DNA of 64,000 nucleotides, from contig NC_079422.1 in assembly GCF_026213295.1 (NCBI RefSeq), positions 20,066,440 to 20,130,439 on the forward strand. The letters are read 5' to 3'. The DNA is from Gadus chalcogrammus. Lineage: Eukaryota; Chordata; Actinopteri; Gadiformes; Gadidae. A program made the position numbers and the translations under genes. The notes beneath the pieces were generated by a model. That model saw only the letters and a program-made list of their open reading frames with translations, ran no database searches and was not told where the DNA came from. Shown here piece after piece: positions 18,891 through 34,516 of the stretch. Position 1 is the stretch's first letter. The number at the start of each line of letters is the position of its first letter.

Positions 18891-20070
18891 CGTGCCTGAG
18901 TGCGTGAGTGATCAAGTGTGTCAACTTTCAACCGACGCAAATCCCGTCCAGAAGTGTCGACCCCACCCCCCCACCGCGGCTTTGAGCCGGGGGGGTTTCA
19001 GAGGGAGGGATCAGAGCGGGGGGATCAGAGAGGGGGGATCAGGAGGCTCGTCGCGGCTTTGACAGGAGCCTATCCAGGTAATCACAGGAGATTTGGTGAC
19101 TGGCTGACTGAGCCAGAGTACGGGAGGACGAGAGGGGGGAGGGAGGGGGGGAGGGAGGGTGAAACACACCCACACACAAAACAGAGCTTAGGTTCACAGG
19201 ACTGTGATACAGCCACACTGCCTCGCCCTCCCCCCAATGCACAGGCTGTACACTCAAGCCCACTCACACACACGCACACAAACATGCGCAAGCTCACACA
19301 CACCCAAATTCACGTTCATACACACACGCACGCACACATACCCTACTCCGAATAAAACAACAAGGAGTGGAGGCAAAAGCATGCTTTGCAAGAATCCCCA
19401 AGCGGTTCCAAATAAATGTAAAATAGTTCACTTGAAGAAAAAATATAACGTATATATAAATATATATATTTTTTTTCTATTCATATATATACATGCATAC
19501 ATGGTGGTGGCTTTTAACCCAGTTTGCATGGGGTTCTGGGAATAGGCCTGTCTCTGTGTGTTATTGTGAAATCAATGAAATGAATCTCTGCTGCAGAGAG
19601 AGATTTGGGGGCCCCTGCGACTTCTACACTCCTCGCCTCCAAGACACGAGCGAGAGAGTGCAGCGGTACGTGTTGCTGTGAGTGCAGTGTTTTGTGTCAG
19701 TGTGCGTGCGTATGTGCGTGTGTTTTTGCGGATTGCGTGTGTGGCGGGTTGGGGTTGGCTTGAGTGCGTGTTCACGGTTCATTTCGCCGTGCCATGAACC
19801 ATACCAAAAGGCTGCGCCAGCATTTCCACCACCATCCTGTCTGCTCACCTCATTATTGCACGGAGCGAAATGCAAATATACGTCCGGGTCGTGTGGGTCT
19901 ATCTCTCTCCCTCCAGCCCATCCCCTGTCACAAGGGGTCTAAATCCGCGCTGCGCTTGCAACGACATGTTTCAATAACACATAACACAGTCGGAGGTTGA
20001 AATTAACTCCTGCATCACGCGCCGTGGTAAATGTACACTCTATAGGTCCAAGCTCCTAACCTGTGGCATT

Positions 20071-20277
20071 CCTAACCTCCCAAATTCAACTTCGGAATTC
20101 CTAACCTCCCATATTCAACTTTGGAATTACTAACCTCCCATATTCAACTTCGGAATTCCTAACCTCCCAAATTCAACTTTGGAATTCCTAACCTCCCATA
20201 TTCAACTTTGGAATTCCTAAACTTCCAAATTCGACTTCGGAATTTCTATCCTCCAAAATTAAACTTTGTAATTTTGT
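20071..20277. repeat. 29-bp minisatellite, about 7 copies
   Basis: Unit starts cctaacctcccaaattcaac and ends ttcggaatt; copies start at 20071, 20100, 20129, 20158 and so on. The last copies are more diverged. No spacers, so not CRISPR. Confidence 0.95.
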
Positions 20278-24962
<4,685 letters not shown>

Positions 24963-25446
24963 GGTGTCAAGGTTTGGTTTTAGGGTCATTTTGTCTTTTA
25001 AGTTTTCCTACCTTTATTTTCCTTTGTTCTTTGTCCTGTTTCCGTAGAAACAACCCCGGACGACCTCATACGGATGGCGGTTCTGGGGCAGGGCCTGCCG
25101 TCCCATTACACGCCCCAGCGGCCCTGGAGATGAACATGATCTTGGAAATGGAGCAGACGGAGAAACAGGCCGCGGACCCAGGACAAGGGGCCCTAGGGTT
25201 GGGGGTCCCCAGAGCCCATGGCTCAATGACTCGGGTCAATATTTTTCAAAATCATCACTATTTGTTGTTCATAGTCCTTAAAACTGATTTTCAATGTCAA
25301 TCATACTTGAGTTTTAGTTTTTAACCAGCTTTGTATACCAGTTTTAACAGATAACCGCGGGTTAATATGAAGCCGGAAACCATTTCATCCCTAATCCACA
25401 TGAAAAAAAATGTTAAGCCACGATGACGCAACTCGCATGTGCAACC

Positions 25447-25582
25447 ATCTCTTGGAGAGCTTGTCATGGCAGAGCCCGTGTTTTGCATTGAATGCAAAAC
25501 AAAACTCATACAGCGCGCAAGATGAGTTTGTTTTGCATTCATGCTAAACAAGGGCTCCGCCATCGACAGCTCTCCAAGAGAT
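25447..25582. repeat. Long imperfect hairpin (about 60-bp arms)
   Basis: atctcttggagagcttgtca...aaaactcat pairs with atgagtttgtttt...ctctccaagagat around a 12-base centre. Each arm itself holds a small palindrome around gttttgcattgaatgcaaaa or its relic. Probably a MITE. Confidence 0.8.
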
Positions 25583-25785
25583 TGATGGACATCTTCATGT
25601 GTACCAAGTGCAGCAACTTGAAGCCTTGAAGTAGCTGAGTTATTTCATAACGGCAAATGCGAAAGCACTCTTTCATGTGATTTGAACATGGACTCACAAG
25701 ACCAGGATGGTCTCAGTTAACCTATGGTTTGCACTCAGCAGAATGAAGCTCTGAAACGGTACAGTAGTAAAGTATATTTACGTTT

Positions 25786-26205
25786 AGGACATTTAGCAAA
25801 TGCTTTTATCCAAAAAAGGGTTAGGAGAAACGGTCAATGGACTGAATTTAAATAGCGCGTTCCTAACCAGTGGCCACTCAAAGCGCTGTACAATATTGCC
25901 TAACATTCACAGATTCACACGTCGACTGCGGTGTGAGCCATGTAAGGCGACAGCCAAATCACCAGGAACAGTAATGGCTAGGTGCCTTGCTCAGGGACAC
26001 TTCGACACTCCATGTGTCCATCCGGTTACCAGCCAACCGGCATGTGGCTCTACCTCTTGAGCCACATGCCGCCCCAAGAAAGAGAAACAATATATCGCTT
26101 TCGGTACAGTCAGGATGTTCATAGAAACAAGTGGCAAGCGCCAACAATCTCTAGGTTAACCCATTCCAGTATATAACAAAGATAGCTAGGATAAGATGCT
26201 ACACA
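25786..26205 (-). mobile_element. SINE nested in another dispersed repeat
   Basis: 25817-26074 matches the SINE at 27840-28098 (gaggtagagc..., ggcgacagccaa...) but has lost its B box. It interrupts a repeat whose halves (25786-25816, 26076-26205) match 7592-7618 and 7650-7788. Confidence 0.75.
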
Positions 26206-26382
26206 ATGCCAAATACTATTTTTAAGGGTTACTCTACACAATCACACATTTTCTTTGCCTAATTGAATTGATGTTAATTTTCAAACGATGGCTTTAACCG
26301 TGAAACCCCCGTTTCAATTCAGCTCATGAAGTTAAAGTAAGCAAGAGAGGAAGTTTAAGATAAGAGAGTGAAAGATTCATCT

Positions 26383-26388
26383 TTTATT
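26383..26388 (-). promoter_or_regulatory. Candidate poly(A) signal for the NXPE gene
   Basis: TTTATT on the plus strand, i.e. AATAAA on the coding strand, about 510 bases after the stop. Other weak variants lie nearer the stop (ATTAAA-like, around 26706), so the true site is uncertain. Confidence 0.3.
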
Positions 26389-26824
26389 AAATGTCAAGGT
26401 AATCTGACAGGTACACCGAGAAAAACATGTCCTTGTTTTACGTTCCATAATGGACTACTTCCCACACAGTGCAAAAGTTACAATCTATAAATAGTGACCT
26501 TAAATGGAATGGATTATTAATCAACCGCGTGACATGATGAATGCTCAAGATAGACCTTCAAGCTGAAGCATGAACTACTTGAGTACTTCGTCTTTTGCTG
26601 GGATTCTGTTCCAGGACGGCTGAGATGGACGTGTGGGTGTGGACAGACACCACCACACTAAACAGCCTTTCTGAGGCTCGTGCCGACTTTCGTAACAGGC
26701 TTCAGTTTAATAAATGAATAAGCATCGTATTAGATTGTATCTCACATGATAGAATTTCCACGAGTAGGTAAGTAAATGCGTTCAGTAAATTAAATTAATG
26801 TAACCATATTATATATCAAAATAC

Positions 26825-26857
<33 letters not shown>

Positions 26858-26896
26858 TTCGCAAATAACAATTGCAATTGGGGTCTTTCTTTACCA

Positions 26897-27450
26897 CTAG
26901 CTCTTCTTGTCCGTCTCGTCGGGGCACACGTGAGCCAGGACGAGGTCCACCATGTTCTTGATGATGGGCGGCGGCGGGTGGATGTTGTGGGCGCTGTGAT
27001 GGGCCAGGGTCATCTCCCAGGCGTCCACCAACACCACAGCCAGGCCCTGGAACATGGCCCGGAGCACCCCGTCCATCTGCAGCGAGAACCAGTCGCTGCT
27101 GTGCGTGCTCGTCGTCTGGTCCATGGCCACAAAGTTGGCCGAGCGGATCACCACCAGGGTGCCGGGGCCCCGGGCCAGCAGCCGCACTGTCGCCCGGCGG
27201 ATGTGGCGCATGCGGCGGATGTAGACCTCCACGGGGAAGGAGGTGAAGTGGGCCCAGACGCTGAAGAGCACCACGGTGTCGGGCCCGCCGGCCAAGCCGT
27301 CCAGCTCGTTGGCCACGTAGCGGAGCTCGCTGACGACGACCGGTCTGATGCGGATGGGCGGCCCGTGGCAGCGGTACTTCATCAGGATGTTGTGTTTGCT
27401 GTCCACCGCCATCAAGGGCCCCACCATCTTGGAACGGTGCAGGTTGAACT
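26897..27450 (-). CDS. NXPE gene coding exon 5: C-terminal esterase region and stop
   Basis: Starts after a ctacaaaccag acceptor and runs 184 codons to a TAG at 26897-26899. It contains AVDSKHNILMKYRCHGPPIR, VANELDGLAGG, VYIRRMRHIRRA and VDAWEMTLAHHSAH, all recognisable NXPE blocks. The antisense frame over the same bases is an artefact of GC-rich codons. Confidence 0.93.
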
Positions 27451-30400
27451 CTGGTTTGTAGGAGAGACCGAAAGGAGGAGGTCGTTGGAATATGATGACG
27501 GGATTAATGTAAGGTTCAGGGTAGGGCTGTGCCATTAATCCAACTTTGATCGCGATTTCCAAACTCCAAACTAATATAAATCGAGTTGAGCCGATATATT
27601 TTTTCTTATTACCTTTTTAAGTATATTTGTTTTAATTATTAAATGTTTAATAGAAATAGAACAGCTGGATACATTTTTCTACATTATTTTCGATTTTCTA
27701 TTTGAACATTTTGTGGATTCTCAGTTACAAAGTGTTTTTTTTTTTTAGAGAAATGCAGAATAAATGCATCGTGTTTTCAAACCTCAATATTGACCAAAAT
27801 AATCATGATTATGATTTTTTCTATCATCGATAATCAGGCCAGTGCCAATGACTGCATTCATTAAGCGCTTTTCTAACCAGCGACCACTGAAATCGATTAA
27901 CTATATTGCTTAACATTCACCCATTCATGCACACATTCCCACACCGACGACGATGTCAACCACGCAAGGCGACAGCCAGCTCGTCAGGAGCAGTTAAGGT
28001 AAGGTGTCGTGCTCAGGGACACCAGGTGGGGCCGGGGATCGAACAAGCGACCTTCTGGTTACCAGCCAACGTGCTCTACCTCCTGAGCCACATGCCGCCC
28101 AGGGTTGTCAGTGCTCACCTGGTATGAAGGCGCTGAGGTACTCGAACCACTGCCTCATGGTGGAGTCGCCGTACATGTTGATCACCTTGCCGGTCAGGCA
28201 CTGTGTGATGGACGAGGAAGTGTCAAACCGGCGAGCAGGGGTTCCCCCGACGGGCTTCCAGTAGCTTTGGTAGTAATACCCAGCAGGGGTGTACTTGACC
28301 AACTCTGCGCTGGTGCTGCTGTTCTCTAACTTTTGTCCATCTACGACGAATGAGTATGACACAAATGTCACAAGATGAAACACATACAAGTGGGCACCAC
28401 CAACACCCATAAGCAACCTCCTCCATAACCTGTAGCAACGACTGTGTGCGACTGTTTACCTATCTTCTGAGGAAGCACGTCGATCGAGTCAGGTCCCGAC
28501 GCATGGAGGACCACTTTGAGGTTCACACCGCTGCGAGTGATCAAAGAAACAAGGATAAAAGCACCAGAGTTATACGTCACAAACGAGAAGAGCAATCGTA
28601 CGGCGCCAGACCTCCGAAAGAGCAGCGCCTCCTGCTTGGAGTAGAGGGGCTTCTGGTAGCCCCCCATGGCGTGGTTCACCCTGGCGTCACAGCCCAGCCG
28701 CTCGGGCTTGTAGCAGTACCAGGGCTCCCCGGTGTGGGGGTCCGTGTGGTTGCACAGCGGCCGCTGCGGGTAATCGGGCGGCAGGCACGGCAGGCACGCG
28801 GTGGTCTCGGACAGGTTGCCCACGCGGTACAGGCTGTGGAAGAAGATCCGGTTGGGCCACCTCTCCCGCAGCCGCCGCAGCACGGCCACCGCCTCGCTGG
28901 AGTGCACCATGGTGACCGTGGCCGTGGCCGGGCCCGCCCACGGCAGGGGGAACAGCGCCGAGTAGGAGCCGTCGAGGTGGTCCACCACCCTGCCCGCCAC
29001 CCCGGCCCCCAACGCCGGGGAGTGCAGCCGGGCCACCAGGAAGTCCCCGCCATGGAGCTTGGAACGGCCCTGGAAGTCCTTCATCTGGACCAGGGCCTCC
29101 AGCTGGTCGCCCACGCGCCACGCCCTCAGGCCCCGCGAGACCAGGATGGCGAACTGGCTGTGGGCGGGGTCGCTGGTCTGGTTGAGGGGCGCGGGGACCG
29201 GGCCGGCCGGGGGCTGGGGCCAGGCGATGGCGTCCAGGAGGCGGCGGTCCTCCAGGGCCTCGTCGGGGGTGGGCCCCGGGCCCCGGTGGCTGCAGAAGGT
29301 GGGGACGGGGTGCTGGGAGGACTGGGGCGTCTTCTGGGTGTAAGCCGCGCAGCTGGAGTTACGGGGCGGGAAGAATAACCACGCCGTGTGGCAGCTCAGA
29401 CCCTGAGGAGGAGAATAGGGGTCCGGTTTAAAGGGAAGCGGGCCGCGGCTTTGAGTAGTCGTCCTGAAAACTGAATTCATTGTCTCCGCCGTCATGAGTG
29501 CATCAAACTTCAAAGGTGCAGACACAAGGGCTGTCCATTAATTTGATCGAGATTTCGGTCGTTTTCGTCAACCGATCTCCAAACTACTAAAATCGAGTTT
29601 AAACTTTTTTTTTTTTTTTAATCAATTCAATGTTTTATAGAGATTGGAAACATTTTTGTACAATTTTGTTTTTCCAGTTACAAAGGGTTTTTTGGGAGCG
29701 AAATGCTGAACAAATGCATCATCTTTTCAAACTCTAAAATGAATCGTTTGAATAATCGTGAATATGATTTTTTTAATAATCAAGCAGCCCAAGCGGACAA
29801 ACAACCAATCGGTGCATCAGCCGTGTGCGAGGGTCAGGGTGATAACATTTAGGTGGGTGCCATGGGCGGAGCTTGGGGGAGGCTTTCGGGACTGAAGCCC
29901 CGAATCTCACGTCAAAAGCCCCGGATCTTTTTTAAGCTTTTGAAGTTATGACAACCCTGACATGTTCCCTCATGTTTCGACTGGTAGTCATTTTGACCTC
30001 TTGAAATTGATTTATTTTCATTTTGAAAGAAACACATGGAAGCAATTGAAAATGCCATCTCTCGTTCAGTTGTTTAGAACGGTTGCCAGGACGTTTTGTT
30101 ATAGTAGCCTCAGGGTGTGTAACAAACATTACCATGGACAATAGAAATTATATTTCTAAACCAACATCCAGTCATACCGTAGCAGCAGCAGCCCCTGCCA
30201 ATGACCTGTCAAATGTTTCAGGTCAGTGAAAATTACCTTGATGCGCGCTGGCCGGGAGCAGTAGTGCTTGTGCTAGTGCTAAATGGCCTGCTTCGGCTAG
30301 CTAGGCTGCTATGATAATTACTCCTTTCACAAAAAATAAGATTACCAGTGTTGTTTAAAATGTCAGAAATCCGTTTCTCTGATTGCAATTCTGTCCCAGC

Positions 30401-31891
30401 CTATATTGTACGGTGTTGTGTGTTACCATATGTTACCTTAAATGAAATGTTGAGGTCCACTGAATATCATGAAGAGATAAAAAATATCCATGTCTGACAT
30501 ATCGGTTATTTTAAATTCAAACTTTATTAACGATTTAGACAAGAAATGTACAGATATCGCGTTGCTGCATTCGCTGTTTGGCCAGCAGCCAACATGTTAA
30601 CGATGTTACCGACGATGAGTGGCTGGTGCTAGACTGTCTTGTTTACTTTCAGCTTGCGTCCATATCCACGTTCATTGAACTTTGACCCCTTTTTAAATGA
30701 GTTCTAACAGAGTGATAGATGTGGACAGTCCTCTAAACAATGTAGTACTTATTTGTGTGCATATGTTTAATACTTCAGTGCATTATCATTATTATTTTAA
30801 ATTAAGATAAAATTAAAATGATAATGCACTGATATTTCAGTGAGTGAGTAGGCCTAATGATGTTGTTAATCTTGTGTCACAATACTTTGCATTTGTAATA
30901 TGTTTTCTTTCCATTAAATAGAGTTGCCTTATGGGAGAAACCTTTCAGTCTCTTCCTTTTTTTTTTAAATAAAAAATAAAAATGGCAATTAACATGATTC
31001 AAAGTCACTTTGAATCTGCTGAAAGTTAGTCTCAAATTATAAGTCTAAATGTTCCCATTGTAGTTTACATAAAAATCTCTAGAAGTCAAGTGGTTATTGT
31101 TTCTTTCCATCAAATAGTATTGTCTTGAGCAGGCCCTGCAACTGAAAATGTAGGCTATGAATTAGAAGAGATTTAGGATTTGCCAATGTCCAGCAGGTCA
31201 CCCTAAAATGGACTAAGAATGCAGGGAATCGCATTTTAGAAATTCAAATTTTTATGGGGGACGACCCCCAGACCCCCCTCTGGGCAAAGCCCCGGATGTA
31301 CACAAAGTCTGGCTCCGCCTCTGGTTGGTGCCTGTGCTCGCACAGTTCACACACGCATCAGAGAATAAATACACTGATCATCCCTGTCATTCCTCAACTC
31401 TCCACTGGGAGAGCCAGCGCTCTCCACTGGGAGAGCCACACACACCCAGGTGAGTGCTACACACAACCGGGTGAGCGCTACACAAAAACTCAATATGCAA
31501 ACCGTGTTGAGTTCCTTCAATAATGCCTTCAATAGTGCTAGCTGGATACATTTATAGACGTTACATTATTAAAAAGTATACTTCAAGTTTCTTTAGGCAA
31601 GGCCTAGCAGCAAGTTTAAATAAACAATATAAATAAGGATAACCAATACTACAATTGAACCTTTGCCCTGATTAACTAGGGAATTTACCAATATTGTATG
31701 AAACAAAATTTAACTCGCACAAAGACCGATGCAACACTTACCTCCAGAGTGACAATGTCACGCAGCAGGAAGATGAAAACAGAGACGGCGAGGAAAAAGA
31801 ATACGAGGACATATTTGAATCGATGTCGAGAATTGATGAGCCCCTTCGGTAGCGCATGGTAAGATACCGCGTCATACTCCACTGTCACCAT
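26897..31891 (-). CDS. NXPE family (neurexophilin and PC-esterase domain) protein, five coding exons, complete
   Basis: Exons, read on the minus strand: 31891-31742, 29402-28612, 28530-28460, 28340-28119, 27450-26897. All junctions are GT/AG and the phases agree (0, 2, 1, 1), giving 595 residues; human NXPE3 is about 560. Residues 26-43 form one hydrophobic signal-anchor, so a type II membrane or Golgi/secreted protein is expected. A proline-rich linker follows, then the neurexophilin-like region with paired cysteines and several N-x-S/T sites (e.g. N65), then the PC-esterase domain with the GDST motif at 395-398 and the C-terminal DAWEMTLAH...HNIHP block near 554-570. Ser397 and His569 are the expected catalytic residues; the position three before His569 is His, not the Asp of the DxxH motif in plant relatives. 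The family's chemistry is poorly known; a human paralogue has been linked to sialic-acid O-acetylation. NXPE3/NXPE4-like, but I cannot fix the orthologue. The exons are much more GC-rich than the introns. Confidence 0.93.
27840..28098 (-). mobile_element. tRNA-derived SINE in an NXPE intron
   Basis: On minus the head reads TGGCTCAGGAGGTAGAGC (A-box like) and later TTGTTCGATCCCCGG (B-box like), the split promoter of a tRNA-type SINE. The tail runs to about 27840. Confidence 0.8.
28119..28340 (-). CDS. NXPE gene coding exon 4: PC-esterase GDST block
   Basis: 222 bases between an acceptor cgtag and the donor ccag|gtgagc, phase 1 on both sides. It carries AGYYYQSYWKP and then the nucleophile block VINMYGDSTMRQWFEYL, where Ser397 is the expected nucleophile. 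A tRNA-derived SINE lies in the intron that follows. Confidence 0.92.
28460..28530 (-). CDS. NXPE gene coding exon 3 (71 bases)
   Basis: Small exon encoding SGVNLKVVLHASGPDSIDVL and a few more residues, aligned by the family pattern FFQSGVN. It starts after ctcgcag and ends at ag|gtaaac. The intron before it (28531-28611) is only 81 bases, a multiple of three, and has no in-frame stop; the join without it matches the family better. Confidence 0.9.
28612..29402 (-). CDS. NXPE gene coding exon 2: linker and neurexophilin-like region
   Basis: This 791-base exon follows a ctcctcctcag acceptor and joins exon 1 in phase 0. It encodes about 264 residues, including family signatures such as GGDFLVARLHS, GRVVDHLDGSYSALFPL and GEPWYCYKPERL. 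It ends in LLFR, and its donor (cggag|gtctgg) has GT but is otherwise weak. It is very GC-rich, which explains the long antisense open frame over it. Confidence 0.92.
29861..31323. mobile_element. Non-autonomous hAT element in NXPE intron 1
   Basis: Ends CATGGGCGGAGC and GCTCCGCCTCTG are inverted, and are flanked by an 8-bp duplication with one mismatch: gtgggtgc (29853-29860) and gttggtgc (31324-31331). Gene-free inside. It accounts for most of the 2.3-kb first intron. Confidence 0.82.
31742..31891 (-). CDS. NXPE gene coding exon 1: cytoplasmic tail and signal-anchor
   Basis: Fifty codons, ending exactly at a strong donor (ctggag|gtaagt). The ATG at 31891 is chosen because it opens a short basic tail followed by a hydrophobic run (residues 26-43), as in the family. 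A pyrimidine-rich stretch ending in ttgccag lies one base before the ATG (acceptor AG at 31894-31893). This suggests that a separate 5' UTR exon lies further upstream (higher coordinates); I could not locate it. Confidence 0.85.
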
Positions 31892-31892
31892 G

Positions 31893-31948
31893 CTGGCAAT
31901 AGTAGTAGCGGGGAGAGAGAGGAGAGGAGATACGTATTAAAAACATAA

Positions 31949-32001
<53 letters not shown>

Positions 32002-33396
32002 CAACATAATTGCCAGACCAGTTCATATTATATACTGTAGTCTGGTATTAGGCAACTCGGAAATAGCAGAGATGACATCACTGACCCTTCCTGACAGCCC
32101 TCGTGTGGATTGTTCTAGGTACGTTTAACTTTTGCACTACTTCTCTCACTGACTGTACTCATGCACATAAGGCTTAAACTCAGGCTTTATGTACAGCGTT
32201 GCCGGTATGCTGTTGCAACCCACTTAGTGATTTACTCAATAGCAAAACGAGATACATAACTACTCTGCGTTATTTTTCAGGGCATTTGCCACCAACCCAT
32301 ACTGATGTGTGTGTTTGTGTGTGTCTTTGTGTTGTTTTACCTCGTAGAAGCTGTGTTGGAATCACCGAGGGAGAGGAAAGAAGCCACGATATGGAAAGGT
32401 GAATTGCAAAGAAATATGCAGAAAAAAGCAGGCACACTATTAACAACTCTTGAAAAATGGACTTCAAGTGGGACTTTGCGTAAGTTGAGACAATCACTGC
32501 CCACAAAAATATTTACATACATATAACGTCATGTCCACCAGCCATTCGATCCCAGACACACACACACACACACACACACACGTTAAGGATTGAAGATTTA
32601 TTTATGACTTTATTCATTCAAATTCACAATTTATGACTACCAATATAATACAAATGGATAACCTGGAATACAACAATTCCTTTACAATTAAATGCTAGTT
32701 TCTTTCAATCCAAGTTCATGGCTTATTGTAATAAACCAGAATTGTATGATTATGTCTTGTTGACTCGCTTCTAAATAGGTATTTGTTTTACAGGTTTCCA
32801 AGTTCGATTTCCACTTTTTGTAGTACTAATAAATACAAATAAATGCACCTAACTTTTGATTTGCAAAGATACAATGGCTTACTTGCCAGTATTTTACTCT
32901 TAAAAGGTTTTAAAGATGGGTGATTTTAAAGTGAATATTTAAATATATCACGATTAGCGTGACACCATCAGAGTGTGTGTTCTGATCGAAGCACATTTCT
33001 TCTAAACACTCTTAGCTTCTATACATTGATTGTTAACACAATGTTTAGTTGCAAAACTGTACCCAGACACTGGATTAACAGTTTATTTATGATTATAAGC
33101 TAACATCTAAAATATTGTAGTTTCTGAAATAATCAACTTCTAAAACCTTAACAATTATAATAGAAGTCAGTTGGAGGACAGCGACTTCCACTTCTTCAGA
33201 CCTCGCAACAACATTTTTTATATTTTAACTTCGATTAAACAATTAAAAAAACAGCACTTTGTTCTTCATAATCATTAAAACAGAAATTGCTATAATGTGT
33301 TTTACTTGTTTACTTTTTGTTGTTTTTATCCCGCTCTTCAATGTTTTCAGTTGGTCGACGTGACTCCGTTGAGCACTACTAGAGCGTGATGACACA
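31893..33396. other. Upstream flank of NXPE
   Basis: Probably contains the NXPE 5' UTR exon and promoter on minus, but I could not pinpoint either. AT-rich, with a GT and a CA tract. Confidence 0.45.
31952..32000. repeat. (GT)24 upstream of NXPE
   Basis: Pure GT about 60 bases above the first coding exon. Confidence 0.95.
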
Positions 33397-33838
33397 CAGG
33401 GGCGGGCCGTACTATTAGGCAAACCAGGCATTAGCCTGGAGCCCCGGGCCCCGTAGAAGGTTTTTGGGGCCCCCAAATTTTTTATTTTTTTATTTTTTAT
33501 TTATTTTTTACCTTTATTTTTCCCGATAAAACATTAAGAACAGTTTCTTATTTACAATATTGATCTGGTCAAGAGGGCCCCAATGCATATATTTTGTCCC
33601 CATATTTATTATTTTTATAAAAATCTCTTCACAATAGTAGCATCGGGATGTCTAATTATTACTCATGTTTTGACGATCTTTCCGTGTGCACCCCCCTTCA
33701 GTCTGCACTACATGGACTATTCCATGTTACGCGCATCACGCTCATCATGCGTATGCGGAAATTATGTCAAATTCAAAACAGTAAGCGGTAAGAGAGAGAG
33801 AGAGAGAGAAATCGAGTGAGACATAAATCGAGTGAAAC

Positions 33839-34440
33839 ATGAAGCGATCGTACGAAAGCGGGTCACATAAAAAGAAAGACCAAAGGCAGGACTTTCTTTC
33901 AAAGCTGCCAAAGCTATCCAGCTGTTTTACAGCCACCGCAGTGGCAGCGGGACCGTCGGCGGATCAAGAGCAGCCGTCAACGTCGTTTGCTGTCACATTA
34001 CTGCTCCTTTCATTCCAAGTGGCTCTGGCTCAGCCAGCAGCGATGCTAATGACGTGTGTCAACAAACTGACGGAGATGATGCACAACTGGTTGTGAATAT
34101 TTCTCACTCTCCTTCTTCCACTTTGGTTATTGAAATTTATGACAATAACGATAACAATGACTGCGAGACACATATTCCTGTGGATGACCCAGCACTCTGG
34201 CCCAAGGGCCGCAGATTCACAAAAGCATACTATTACATAGTAATGAAAAATGGTGAGAGGGTGAACAGGTCTTGGTTCGTCTACAGTGAAAGTGCAGACC
34301 GTGTTTTTTGCTTTTGTTGTTGCCTTTCTGGAAAACAAAAACAACTGAGTGAGGAAGGATTTAAAGACTAGAATAACCTTTCAATGCATCTAATCAACCA
34401 TGAAAGGTCTGAAGAGCACAGGAAATATAGTGATAGCTGG
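33839..34440 (+). pseudogene. N-terminal part of a hAT transposase with TTF-type zinc finger
   Basis: Two overlapping frames are needed. 33839-34010 gives KKKDQRQDFLSKLPKLSSCF; 34054-34371 gives DDPALWPKGRRFT, then RSWFVYSESADRVFCFCCCL and LSEEGFKD, the TTF-type zinc-finger pattern. A TAG at 34369 replaces an expected Trp, after which the frame continues through HLINHERSEEHR and is lost. The DDE/dimerisation domain is absent. Confidence 0.75.
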
Positions 34441-34468
34441 ACGCAGCTATCAGTGGGTTTCCAGTAGT

Positions 34469-34516
34469 GGTTTCCAGTAGCTCACAGCAGATAGCTGCTG
34501 TGAGCTACTGGAAACC
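34469..34516. repeat. Perfect 22-bp inverted repeat, 4-base loop
   Basis: ggtttccagtagctcacagc+ag, loop atag, then the exact complement. Lies in the 3' part of the hAT fragment. Confidence 0.95.

Noticed and set aside
20071..20277. CRISPR-like regular array
   Set aside because: Repeat units are contiguous with no unique spacers, and the host is a eukaryote.
24974..25324. 116-codon frame near 25 kb
   Set aside because: No domain, no splice or poly(A) context; adjacent to microsatellite.
26930..27538. 202-codon open frame on plus
   Set aside because: Antisense of NXPE exon 5.
28004..28098. Possible tRNA gene on minus
   Set aside because: A- and B-box-like parts but no complete cloverleaf; it continues into a SINE body also seen at 25817-26074.
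28446..29378. 310-codon open frame on plus
   Set aside because: Antisense of NXPE exon 2; high GC at third positions removes stops. No family signature.
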